Origin: an uncultured beta proteobacterium
GTDB lineage: Bacteria > Pseudomonadota > Gammaproteobacteria > Burkholderiales > Burkholderiaceae_C
Reading direction: 5' to 3'
Assembly (NCBI GenBank): GCA_903944555.1
Contig: CAJASG010000326.1
Location: forward strand, 1-23,946
DNA: 23,946 nucleotides
Of this stretch, positions 1-6,535 are shown one piece after another. Made by a program: the position numbers and the translations under genes. The notes below the pieces were generated by a model. The model did no database searches, was not told the DNA's origin, and worked only from the letters and a program-made list of their open reading frames with translations. How positions within the stretch are numbered: position 1 is the stretch's first letter; the number at the start of each line of letters is the position of its first letter.

Positions 1-60
1 CTTAGCGCCGCCGCCTCTGTCGAAAATCGGGCCAACCTATCCCTTACAATCTCCCCCTAT

Positions 61-148
61 GGAGCCCTGGGTGAGTGGTTTAAACCAGCAGTCTTGAAAA
101 CTGCCGACGAGCAATCGTCCGTGAGTTCGAATCTCACGGGCTCCGCCA
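61..148 (+). tRNA. tRNA-Ser (anticodon UGA), CCA encoded
   Basis: Cloverleaf read directly. The acceptor stem GGAGCCC pairs with GGGCTCC, followed by discriminator G and an encoded CCA at 146-148. The anticodon stem is GCAGT (88-92) with ACTGC (100-104), and the loop CTTGAAA places anticodon TGA at 95-97. A long variable arm, typical of class II serine tRNAs, lies at about 105-120. The T-arm is GTGAG-TTCGAAT-CTCAC. A possible -10 box TACAAT lies at 45-50, about 10 bases before the mature 5' end, but no convincing -35 is visible. A terminator follows within 10 bases. Confidence 0.97.
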
Positions 149-156
149 AAAATAGA

Positions 157-186
157 AAAACGGGCCTTCAGGGCCCGTTTTTTTTT
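157..186. terminator. Rho-independent terminator, probably bidirectional
   Basis: The GC stem CGGGCC (161-166) pairs with GGCCCG (172-177) around a short loop. The stem is extended by AAAA/TTTT and followed by a run of nine T on the plus strand. The plus strand also has A-rich sequence before the left arm, so the minus-strand transcript ends in a T-run too. It can therefore stop both the tRNA-Ser transcript and the DUF1631 transcript coming from the right. Confidence 0.9.
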
Positions 187-205
187 GTGCCTTTTGTGCC
201 GCTAA

Positions 206-246
206 GCCCCGTGGAATGTGCGCAACAAGCTATTGAATTGATAGCA
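206..246 (+). repeat. Dispersed Comamonadaceae-type repeat, copy 1
   Basis: The core contains GTGGAATGTGCGCAA, then the small hairpin GCTAT-tgaattg-ATAGC (229-245). Similarity to copy 2 (4977-5016) extends leftward into the T-run of the adjacent terminator. The copy sits between the tRNA terminator and the stop codon of the DUF1631 gene. I recognise the element type from Comamonadaceae intergenic regions; that attribution is from memory, but the copies in this window are seen directly. Confidence 0.85.
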
Positions 247-265
247 ATTCAGGTCACTTTCCCGG

Positions 266-2572
266 TCACGCCGCCAGTTGTAACTCCCCCTCCGCCATGA
301 TCCGGTCCAGCGCACGGGACACGATGGGCGTTTCATTGATGACGCTCAGGCGGCCGAGCCGCAGCAGGGCCGCCACTTCGCGCTCGGAGCGTACAAAGGC
401 GTCGAATCCTTCCCGGTTGGTAAACAGCAGGCGGGTGCGCATGGGGCTGACCCAGCTCAGCCGGCAGCGGTGCTGGGTGGTCTGGTCGATCGTGAAATCA
501 AACCACAACCCACGGGTGAAGGTCTGGGCGATGGCGTCAAACGCATCACCGGTTCCCGACAACTGACCCGCCAGACGCTCGTCCAGCTCTTGCATGGCCT
601 CTTTGCCTGCGGCTTCTTCCAGCACCGCCGAGGCGGTGTCGGTGGCTGCCGGTTGGGTCATCCGGATGGCCAGCATGTGGGTTGAAATCAGGCGCCGGGT
701 GAAGGTTGCGCGTTCCTTGCCGTTCCATGCGATGGCGTCCAGTCCTTCGTTCAGGCTGCGCACCAGGTCGGGCAAGACCGCCACCAGTTGGCGGCGCTCC
801 TCAGACTTGGTTTTTGGTTGGGTGGACCAGATCAGCTGGTCCATGGTGGTCAGCACACTCTCCCATTGCTGCGGGTTTTCTTCTGCGGTTTGCCAGGCGC
901 GGGCCAGCACCTCGCGCCATTGGGCGGTCAGAAATGGCGCCAAAAACGGCGCCAGTGGCAGCTCTTTGGGCAGCGCGTTGATGCGGGCGTGGACGATTTC
1001 ATCGGCATGCGCCAGGGCTTGGTCGAAGGACTCGCCTTTGCGTTCATGGTCGGCTGCGGGCTCGATCCGCCCCTGGGCCTGTTGTTCGGTTTCGAACAGA
1101 AATTCGGTGAACTTCAGCAGCAACTCGCTGAACAGGTCGAGATCGTCCTCAAACTCGTTCAGCACCCGTTTGACAGTGGTCTCAATGCGCACGTACAGCG
1201 GGTCGTTTTCGCCTTTTTCGGGTGCCCACGCGACGGAGGCGGAGGCCAACGTGTCCACCAAGCGGCGCGCCGGGTGGTCGTTGGATAAGAAAAAGTCGCG
1301 GTCGATCATGGCCGCTTTGAGCACCGGAATCTGCAGGCGACCAATCACGAACTTCATCTGCACCGGAATGGCCTGGTCGGCAAAGACAAAGTCAAACACC
1401 TCAGCCAGCGCGTCCACGGTGCCGCGGTCCAGCTCGGGGGCGCGGCGGACCTGCTCCAGATCCCGCATCTGGCGCAGGATGTTGTGGTCGCTGGGGTTTT
1501 GCCCCTCCAGAAACTGGTAGGACGAGGACGCACCGGCACCCGCTTGCAGATCGCCCAGATACCCCATGAATTCTGAATCTGCAGGTGCTAAGGAGTGCTG
1601 CCCCTGCTCACCGTGCGCTTCGGTCCAGGTATGTCCTTCATCGTCGCCAATGCCTTCGGTAGACGGCCGGGAGCCAATGCCCAGGCGCTGCAAAAACTGG
1701 CGCGCCTGCGCGGCAATGTTGCGCCCTGCTGGCGCAAGACCAGCCCAGGTAGAGCGGGCGGCTGAATTGATGTTGTGCGGTAACTCCCCACCGCTGGTCA
1801 GGGGTGCCGGTGCAGATCCCGGACCCAGTGGTGCAAAGTTGGACCTTTGGTCCACAGATTTTTTGATACGCAGTGCTTGCTGCGCTGCGACACCTGCCTG
1901 CATCAGTGTTGCGTTCAGGTCATCGTACAAAGGCGCCAGATTCAGACAGTGCCGGGGGGCCAGTGCCTGGACCAGGTCGTCTGTGGCCTGGTTGTCGAGC
2001 TCGCATTTTTCCCACGCCATCAAAAAGGCACGGACAAATACCTCCGGGCGAAACGGGTTGTTGGACAGGCTGGGTGCATCCAGCCCCAGCAACACCCCCA
2101 AGCGTTGGGTCAGCGGGCTCAGGCTGGCGTCATAGTGTGCGGAAAACCGGAGACTCACCCGGTCCAGTAAAAGAATGCGATCGACCTCGCACACGTCAAT
2201 TAGTGACAATGTCATGCCTTCCAGCGCATCCGGCGGCTGGACCCGCCGCAGCTCGACACTTGCCGCATCAGGAAACGCGAGGCGCGCCTCGTCGTCAATA
2301 GTGGATTGCAATGCGGCCCGGAATGCGCGGTGAAAGGCATCGGCCTGCTTGCCCAGCAAGACATAGGCCGAGCGCAGGTTCTGCGCTTGGGCCTGTGAGG
2401 GCCTTGCGTCCATCAAAACCAGCAAATGCTCGCGCACCATCCGCAAGTTGTCGGCCTCACGCTCTGCAAAGTAGAGCAGACTCTTGGCGATCAGCTTGCG
2501 GATATGCCGCCGCGCCTGCACATTCACATCACGGGCGTCGGGGTCGGCTGGGTGGTTTGGGCGAAAAGGCAT
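266..2572 (-). CDS. DUF1631 family protein
   Basis: A 768-residue cytosolic protein without signal peptide or membrane segment. Its length and C-terminal block fit DUF1631: CRLSWVSP at about 703-710 followed by LLFTNREG at about 715-722, a small beta-rich module, after a long mostly helical body. No biochemical role is established for the family as far as I know, and the name thymidine phosphorylase sometimes attached to it is not supported by anything visible here. The middle, about residues 240-350, is low-complexity and Gly/Ser/Ala-rich, probably a flexible linker between two helical regions. The start is ATG with only a weak ribosome site. It is transcribed alone, divergently from the VF530 gene, and probably ends at the bidirectional terminator beside tRNA-Ser. 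Confidence 0.85.
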   Translation of the reverse strand: MPFRPNHPADPDARDVNVQARRHIRKLIAKSLLYFAEREADNLRMVREHLLVLMDARPSQAQAQNLRSAYVLLGKQADAFHRAFRAALQSTIDDEARLAFPDAASVELRRVQPPDALEGMTLSLIDVCEVDRILLLDRVSLRFSAHYDASLSPLTQRLGVLLGLDAPSLSNNPFRPEVFVRAFLMAWEKCELDNQATDDLVQALAPRHCLNLAPLYDDLNATLMQAGVAAQQALRIKKSVDQRSNFAPLGPGSAPAPLTSGGELPHNINSAARSTWAGLAPAGRNIAAQARQFLQRLGIGSRPSTEGIGDDEGHTWTEAHGEQGQHSLAPADSEFMGYLGDLQAGAGASSSYQFLEGQNPSDHNILRQMRDLEQVRRAPELDRGTVDALAEVFDFVFADQAIPVQMKFVIGRLQIPVLKAAMIDRDFFLSNDHPARRLVDTLASASVAWAPEKGENDPLYVRIETTVKRVLNEFEDDLDLFSELLLKFTEFLFETEQQAQGRIEPAADHERKGESFDQALAHADEIVHARINALPKELPLAPFLAPFLTAQWREVLARAWQTAEENPQQWESVLTTMDQLIWSTQPKTKSEERRQLVAVLPDLVRSLNEGLDAIAWNGKERATFTRRLISTHMLAIRMTQPAATDTASAVLEEAAGKEAMQELDERLAGQLSGTGDAFDAIAQTFTRGLWFDFTIDQTTQHRCRLSWVSPMRTRLLFTNREGFDAFVRSEREVAALLRLGRLSVINETPIVSRALDRIMAEGELQLAA

Positions 2573-2645
2573 TCCGGAGCGGCGTGAGGGCTAATAGGCG
2601 GGCTGACCATTGTCTGGGAGGCAATCATTTTTAGCAGTGAAACCC

Positions 2646-2663
2646 TGTAACAAGGTGTAACAA
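2646..2663. promoter_or_regulatory. Tandem TGTAACAA direct repeat in divergent intergenic region
   Basis: TGTAACAA occurs at 2646-2653 and again at 2656-2663, a 10-bp period or one helical turn, in the 137-bp gap between the divergent DUF1631 and VF530 genes. Same-face tandem sites are typical for dimeric activators or response regulators. No regulator can be named from this. Confidence 0.35.
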
Positions 2664-2709
2664 CTGTTGGTGGGTGTTGCGCCTTGTTCAGTAGTGCCAA
2701 AATCGACCC

Positions 2710-3027
2710 ATGCCTACGCCACCACCCGCCAACCTGCCGCCCAAGCCCCCGACCCCACAAGCCCGCAACCCGCTGCACGGACTGACCCTGGAAGCCATTG
2801 TGACGGCCTTGGCCGCGCACTATGGCTGGGAGGGGTTGGCCCAGCGCATCCCGGTGCGCTGCTTTGCCAGCGACCCCAGCGTGGCGTCGAGCCTCAAATT
2901 TTTGCGCAAAACCCCTTGGGCGCGCGAAAAAGTGGAGGGACTCTACCTGTTCATGCAGCGGGAAACCCGGCGCGCCGGGTCGTCGCCAAAAGAGCCCCGT
3001 GCGGCGGATCCAGCACAGGATATTTAA
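2710..3027 (+). CDS. VF530 family (DUF2132) small DNA-binding-like protein
   Basis: A 105-residue protein. After a Pro-rich N-terminus of about 19 residues comes the VF530 signature: NPLHGLTLE (20-28), [11 protein letters not shown] (36-46), [19 protein letters not shown] (49-67) and [11 protein letters not shown] (68-78). VF530 proteins have a compact helical fold solved by structural genomics and are called DNA-binding by similarity, but their function is not established. The C-terminal 25 residues are polar and probably disordered. The first ATG is used; there is no obvious Shine-Dalgarno. It is monocistronic and followed by an AT-rich gap before the cytochrome b561 operon. Confidence 0.9.
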   Translation: MPTPPPANLPPKPPTPQARNPLHGLTLEAIVTALAAHYGWEGLAQRIPVRCFASDPSVASSLKFLRKTPWAREKVEGLYLFMQRETRRAGSSPKEPRAADPAQDI

Positions 3028-3042
3028 AGATACTTCAAAATA

Positions 3043-3071
3043 TTTGAATTAAGTCATCAATTTAATTCAAA
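3043..3071. promoter_or_regulatory. AT-rich inverted repeat upstream of cytochrome b561 operon
   Basis: TTTGAATTAA (3043-3052) and its exact reverse complement TTAATTCAAA (3062-3071) are separated by 9 bases. The site lies 35-63 bases upstream of the cytochrome b561 start and just after the VF530 stop, in strikingly AT-rich DNA for this genome. It could be an operator or promoter element for the operon, or a weak AT hairpin ending VF530 transcription. There is no T-run, which favours a regulatory site. Confidence 0.45.
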
Positions 3072-3085
3072 AAAACAAGATATTC

Positions 3086-3105
3086 GGCCCTTTAAACTTT
3101 GGGCC
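3086..3105 (+). promoter_or_regulatory. GGCCC/GGGCC hairpin directly before a start codon
   Basis: GGCCC (3086-3090) and GGGCC (3101-3105) flank ten AT-rich bases and end at the base before the ATG at 3106. No Shine-Dalgarno is visible. In RNA the stem would sequester the ribosome-entry region. It may be chance, or a translational control element; only the pairing itself is seen. Confidence 0.3.
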
Positions 3106-3669
3106 ATGACACGTTCAAACCTTAATTCTCCCCGTTACAGCCTGGTCGCCATGGTGCTGCACTGGGTGCTGGGCGTCGCTTTGGTGGGCCTGTTTGCCAT
3201 GGGTCTGTACATGGCCGATTTGCCGTTTTCGCCCTGGCGCCTCAAGCTGTACAACTGGCACAAGTGGGCCGGTGTGACGATTTTGACTCTGTCTGCGTTG
3301 CGCTTGCTTTGGCGCCTGACGCACCGGCCACCAGAATTGCCGGGCCAAATTGCCCAACTCATGCCGCGCTGGCAGCATTGGGCGCACCACGGTACGCACT
3401 ATGCGTTGTATGCCTTGTTTTTTGCGGTGCCGTTGATTGGCTGGGCCTACAGCTCGGCGGCAGGCTTCCCCGTCGTGTTGTTTGGTGTGCTGCCTTTGCC
3501 CGATTTTGTGGCGCCCGACAAGGCGCTGGCCGAGCTGATCAAACCGTTTCATGAGTTGAGCGCTTTCGCCATGGCAGGTTTGGTACTGCTGCACGTAGCG
3601 GCAGCACTCAAGCACCAGTTTATTGACCGCGACGGCCTGATGGGCCGCATGTTGCCCGGTCGCCGTTAA
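3106..3669 (+). CDS. Cytochrome b561 family protein
   Basis: An inner-membrane di-heme b-type cytochrome of 187 residues, the usual size of bacterial b561 (CybB-like) proteins. Four hydrophobic segments are visible at about 12-37, 53-71, 98-120 and 150-168. Candidate heme ligands are His19 (MVLHW), His52 (YNWHKW), His149 (PFHEL) and His163 (LLHVA). Proteins of this family pass electrons between quinone and periplasmic partners; a superoxide:quinone oxidoreductase activity is known for E. coli CybB. It is the first gene of an operon with two YceI proteins (15-18 bp, then 48 bp spacing). The pairing b561-YceI is widespread and suggests an isoprenoid-quinone-related periplasmic role, though this is inference. 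The start lacks a good ribosome site but preserves the family's short hydrophilic N-terminus. Confidence 0.93.
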   Translation: MTRSNLNSPRYSLVAMVLHWVLGVALVGLFAMGLYMADLPFSPWRLKLYNWHKWAGVTILTLSALRLLWRLTHRPPELPGQIAQLMPRWQHWAHHGTHYALYALFFAVPLIGWAYSSAAGFPVVLFGVLPLPDFVAPDKALAELIKPFHELSAFAMAGLVLLHVAAALKHQFIDRDGLMGRMLPGRR

Positions 3670-3687
3670 CCTTTTTTAGGAGTTGTG

Positions 3688-4272
3688 ATGTTTCTGTCTA
3701 AATATTTTTCCAGACTGCTGTTCGCCGCTACGGCGCTCACCGTTGCAGCCACTGCCACCTCGGTGATGGCCGAGCAGAAGCTGGTACCCGCCCAGAGCGA
3801 AATCGCTTTCGTGAGCAAGCAAATGGGCGTGCCAGTGGACGGCCGCTTCAAGAAGTTCGACGCCCAGATCAGTTTCGATCCTGCCAAGCCTGCTGCCAGC
3901 ACCATGGCCTTCACGGTGGACGTGGGCAGTGCCACGGTGGGCTCGCCAGAGAGCGATGTCGAGTTGCCCAAAGCCGTGTGGTTCAACGTCCCGAAATTCC
4001 CGCAGGCCACTTTTCAGTCCAGCGCCGTCAAGGGCCTGGGGGCCGGCAAATTTGAGGTGACCGGCAAGCTCAGCATCAAGGGCAATGTGCGCGATGTGGT
4101 GGTGCCGGTGGCTCTAACCCAAAGCGGTGCCGTCACCACGGCCACTGGCGCGTTTGTGCTTAAACGGCTGGCCTTCAAAATTGGCGAAAACGAGTGGGCC
4201 GACACCTCCATGGTGGCCGACGACGTGCAAGTCAAGTTCAAGCTCGCGCTGACCGGCGTGGGCAAGCTGTAA
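3688..4272 (+). CDS. YceI family periplasmic protein (first copy)
   Basis: A 194-residue secreted lipocalin-like protein. A signal peptide with hydrophobic core LLFAATALTVAATAT ends at VMA before EQKLVPAQSE. The rest is the YceI beta barrel with SEIAFVSKQMGVPVDGRF near the N-terminus and the family's alternating strand pattern. YceI proteins bind long isoprenoid chains in a hydrophobic barrel; this is known for a Thermus homologue. I start at ATG 3688 rather than GTG 3685 because TAGGAG at 3677-3682 is then 5 bases away. It has KAVWFNVPKFPQATF, whereas the downstream paralogue has DLFDAAAHPTAKF. The two copies have clearly diverged, so this is not a recent tandem duplication. Confidence 0.93.
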   Translation: MFLSKYFSRLLFAATALTVAATATSVMAEQKLVPAQSEIAFVSKQMGVPVDGRFKKFDAQISFDPAKPAASTMAFTVDVGSATVGSPESDVELPKAVWFNVPKFPQATFQSSAVKGLGAGKFEVTGKLSIKGNVRDVVVPVALTQSGAVTTATGAFVLKRLAFKIGENEWADTSMVADDVQVKFKLALTGVGKL

Positions 4273-4320
4273 CCTTTTTTCCTCAAACCGTTTCCCCCCC
4301 TTTCTTTAGGAGTCTTTCTG

Positions 4321-4905
4321 ATGCGTAAATCCCTTTTGGCCCTCGCGGCCATCGCCACTGTAGCCACACTGTCAATGGGTACTGCCCAAGCGGAATCTGC
4401 AAGCTATGTAATCGAACCCACCCATACCTTCGCCACCTTTGAGATCAGCCACTTTGGCGCTTCGGTTAACCGAGGTCGTTTTGACAAAAAAGAAGGCTCG
4501 GTTCAGATCGATCGCGTGGCCAAGACCGGTAAAGTCGATATCACCATTGACATGACCTCCATCAACACTGGCACCGCTGCTTTTGACAAACACCTGCAAA
4601 GCCCAGACCTGTTTGATGCCGCAGCCCACCCGACCGCCAAGTTTGTTGGCGACAAGTTCACCTTCAATGGCGACAAAGTCACCGAAGTAGCCGGCACCCT
4701 GACCCTGTTGGGCAAGACCAACCCCGTGGTACTCAAAGCGAACCAGTTCGCTTGCTACATGAGCCCCATGATCAAGCGCGAAGTGTGCGGTGGCGACTTT
4801 GAAGCCACCATCGACCGTACCCAGTGGGGCATGAACTACGGCGTCGTTTGGGGTTTCCCAAAGAACGTGCGCCTGGTGGTGCAGGTTGAGGCGATCAAAC
4901 AGTAA
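4321..4905 (+). CDS. YceI family periplasmic protein (second copy)
   Basis: A 194-residue secreted YceI protein. The signal peptide is MRKSLLALAAIATVATLSMG with cleavage after TAQA, before ESASYVIEPTH. Family hallmarks follow: THTFATFEISHFG, RGRFDKKEGSV, the DMTSINTG strand and DRTQWGMNYG near the C-terminus, which is very close to E. coli-type YceI. Two cysteines (in FACYMSP and REVCGGDF) could form a disulfide in the periplasm. TAGGAG lies 8 bases before the ATG. It is the last gene of the b561-YceI-YceI operon and is followed within 20 bases by a strong terminator. It probably carries a hydrophobic quinone or isoprenoid ligand, inferred from family knowledge. Confidence 0.95.
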   Translation: MRKSLLALAAIATVATLSMGTAQAESASYVIEPTHTFATFEISHFGASVNRGRFDKKEGSVQIDRVAKTGKVDITIDMTSINTGTAAFDKHLQSPDLFDAAAHPTAKFVGDKFTFNGDKVTEVAGTLTLLGKTNPVVLKANQFACYMSPMIKREVCGGDFEATIDRTQWGMNYGVVWGFPKNVRLVVQVEAIKQ

Positions 4906-4922
4906 TTCTGTTGCATCCCCCC

Positions 4923-4957
4923 AAAAGGCCGGTCTGTTGCAGACCGGCCTTTTTTTA
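4923..4957 (+). terminator. Rho-independent terminator of the b561-YceI operon
   Basis: A stem of about 11 bp, AGGCCGGTCTG with CAGACCGGCCT (loop TTG), is followed by seven to eight T. Preceding A residues give limited termination potential on the minus strand as well. Repeat copy 2 begins directly in the T-run. Confidence 0.93.
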
Positions 4958-4976
4958 TGCCATTTAGGCCTGTAAC

Positions 4977-5016
4977 GCCCGTGGAATGTGCGCAAGCAGC
5001 TCCTAAATTGATAGCG
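4977..5016 (+). repeat. Dispersed Comamonadaceae-type repeat, copy 2
   Basis: The core is GCCCGTGGAATGTGCGCAAGCAGCT then a degenerate hairpin ending ATAGCG. It shares 16 identical bases (ATGTGCGCAAGCAGCT) with copy 3 inside uraD-allC, and a longer left flank (the TTTTTT-TGCC region) with copy 1. It lies between the YceI terminator and the RNB ribonuclease start, so it probably forms part of that gene's promoter or 5' leader. Confidence 0.85.
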
Positions 5017-5056
5017 ATTTGGTGTGTGTGGTTTGCGCTGCATGTATATTTGCCGC

Positions 5057-6535
5057 ATGCATTACAACCCACACCATCCCCACCACCGCGCCGACCTCGT
5101 TCGCATCGCCACCAGCGCGATGTCCGAGCGGGGACTGCAGCCTGAATTTCCCGCCGGTGCCCTGCAGCAACTGGCCAAGCTGACCCAGCCCGGCCAGGAA
5201 ACGGGCACCGCCATCCGCGACCTGACCGGATTGCTGTGGTGCTCCATCGACAACGACGACTCCGAAGACTTGGACCAACTCACGGTGTGTGAGGTGCTGC
5301 CCAATGGGGCGGTGCGCTTGCTGGTGGCCATTGCCGATGTGGATGCGCTGGTCAAGAAGGGCACCCCCATCGACGACCACGCCCGGGCGAACACCACCTC
5401 GGTGTACACCTCGGCCCGCATTTTCCCGATGCTGCCCGAGCGGCTGTCCACCGACCTCACCTCCCTTAACTTCAATGAAGACCGGCTGGCGCTGGTGACC
5501 GAAATGGTCTTCCATGCCGACGCCTCGCTGGCGGGCTCCACCGTGTACCGTGCGCGGGTGCGCAACAAGGCCAAGCTGGCCTATGACGCGGTGAGTGCCT
5601 GGATCGATGGCCGGAGTGCGTTGCCGGCCGAAGCGGCCGCAGTCCCCGGCATGGAGGCGCAGCTGCGCACCCAGGACTCGGTGGCTCAGCAGTTGCGGGT
5701 GCGCCGTCGGGCCGAGGGCTCGTTGGAGTTTGAAACCTTTCAGCCGCGTGCAGTGTTTGAGGGTGAGCAGGTGATCGACATTCGCCAGCAGGTGCAAAAC
5801 AGGGCGCGCCAGCTGATTGAAGAAATCATGATTGCTACCAACGGCTGCACCGCCCGTTATCTGGCGACGCAGGGGGGCGCTTCGCTGCGCCGGGTGGTCC
5901 GTTCGCCCGAGCGCTGGTTGCGCATCGTGGCTGTGGCCAAGGAGTACGGCGAAATTTTGCCGCCCGAGCCGGATTCCAAAGCGCTGGAGGCATTTTTGGC
6001 CAAACGCCACAAGGCCGACCCCCTGCGGTTTCCCGATCTGTCGCTGTCCATCGTGCGGCTAATGGGTTCTGGCGAATATGTGGTGGAAACACCGGGCGGT
6101 CCACCGGTGGGGCACTTCGGACTGGCCGTGCGCGATTACACGCATTCAACCGCACCCAATCGGCGTTTCCCCGACCTGATTACGTCCCGGCTGGTCAAGG
6201 CGGCGTTACAGGGCCAGCCTCCACCCTATTCCAGCGCCGAGCTGAACGCGCTGGCCTTGCACTGCACCCGCCAGGAGGACTCGGCCCAAAAGGTGGAACG
6301 GCGCATGCGCAAGTCTGAAGCGGCACTGGTGCTTGAATCCCATGTGGGCCAGCGCTATGACGCCATCGTCACCGGCAGCACCACCGATGGCATTTGGGTC
6401 CGCATTTTCACGCCGCCTGCCGATGGCAAGCTGGTGTCGGGCGGGGGCGGCTTGAAGGTGGGTGACAAGCTCCCTGTCAAGCTCATTGCCACCAACGTGG
6501 AGCGGGGCTTTATCGACTTTGCGATGGCTGTTTGA
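5057..6535 (+). CDS. RNB-domain exoribonuclease (RNase II/R superfamily, short form)
   Basis: A 492-residue 3'-5' exoribonuclease-type protein consisting essentially of an RNB catalytic domain and a C-terminal S1-like barrel (about 425-490, ending ERGFIDFAMAV). The N-terminal cold-shock domains of RNase R are absent. The catalytic cluster is SIDNDDSEDLDQLTV, giving Asp65, Asp71 and Asp73. The position of the fourth active-site Asp of E. coli RNase II (Asp210) is Gln74 here. Further RNB blocks: VAIADVDALVKKG, ARIFPMLPERLSTD, SLNFNEDR, RDYTHSTAPNRRFPDL. I start at ATG 5057 (MHYNPHHPHHRAD) because upstream in-frame codons run back toward repeat copy 2. The 3' end overlaps the convergent acyltransferase gene by 26 bp. 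Substrate is unknown. Confidence 0.92.
   Translation: MHYNPHHPHHRADLVRIATSAMSERGLQPEFPAGALQQLAKLTQPGQETGTAIRDLTGLLWCSIDNDDSEDLDQLTVCEVLPNGAVRLLVAIADVDALVKKGTPIDDHARANTTSVYTSARIFPMLPERLSTDLTSLNFNEDRLALVTEMVFHADASLAGSTVYRARVRNKAKLAYDAVSAWIDGRSALPAEAAAVPGMEAQLRTQDSVAQQLRVRRRAEGSLEFETFQPRAVFEGEQVIDIRQQVQNRARQLIEEIMIATNGCTARYLATQGGASLRRVVRSPERWLRIVAVAKEYGEILPPEPDSKALEAFLAKRHKADPLRFPDLSLSIVRLMGSGEYVVETPGGPPVGHFGLAVRDYTHSTAPNRRFPDLITSRLVKAALQGQPPPYSSAELNALALHCTRQEDSAQKVERRMRKSEAALVLESHVGQRYDAIVTGSTTDGIWVRIFTPPADGKLVSGGGGLKVGDKLPVKLIATNVERGFIDFAMAV

Noticed and set aside
61..265. tRNA-Ser as an integration site for a genomic island
   Set aside because: No integrase, no duplicated 3' tRNA end elsewhere in the window and no mobile genes next to it.
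4294..4300. C7 tract before the second YceI gene
   Set aside because: Outside the coding region and outside the ribosome site spacing, so no clear consequence.
5003..6010. 335-residue minus-strand open frame opposite the RNB ribonuclease
   Set aside because: Gly/His/Gln-rich shadow composition, antisense to conserved RNB motifs.
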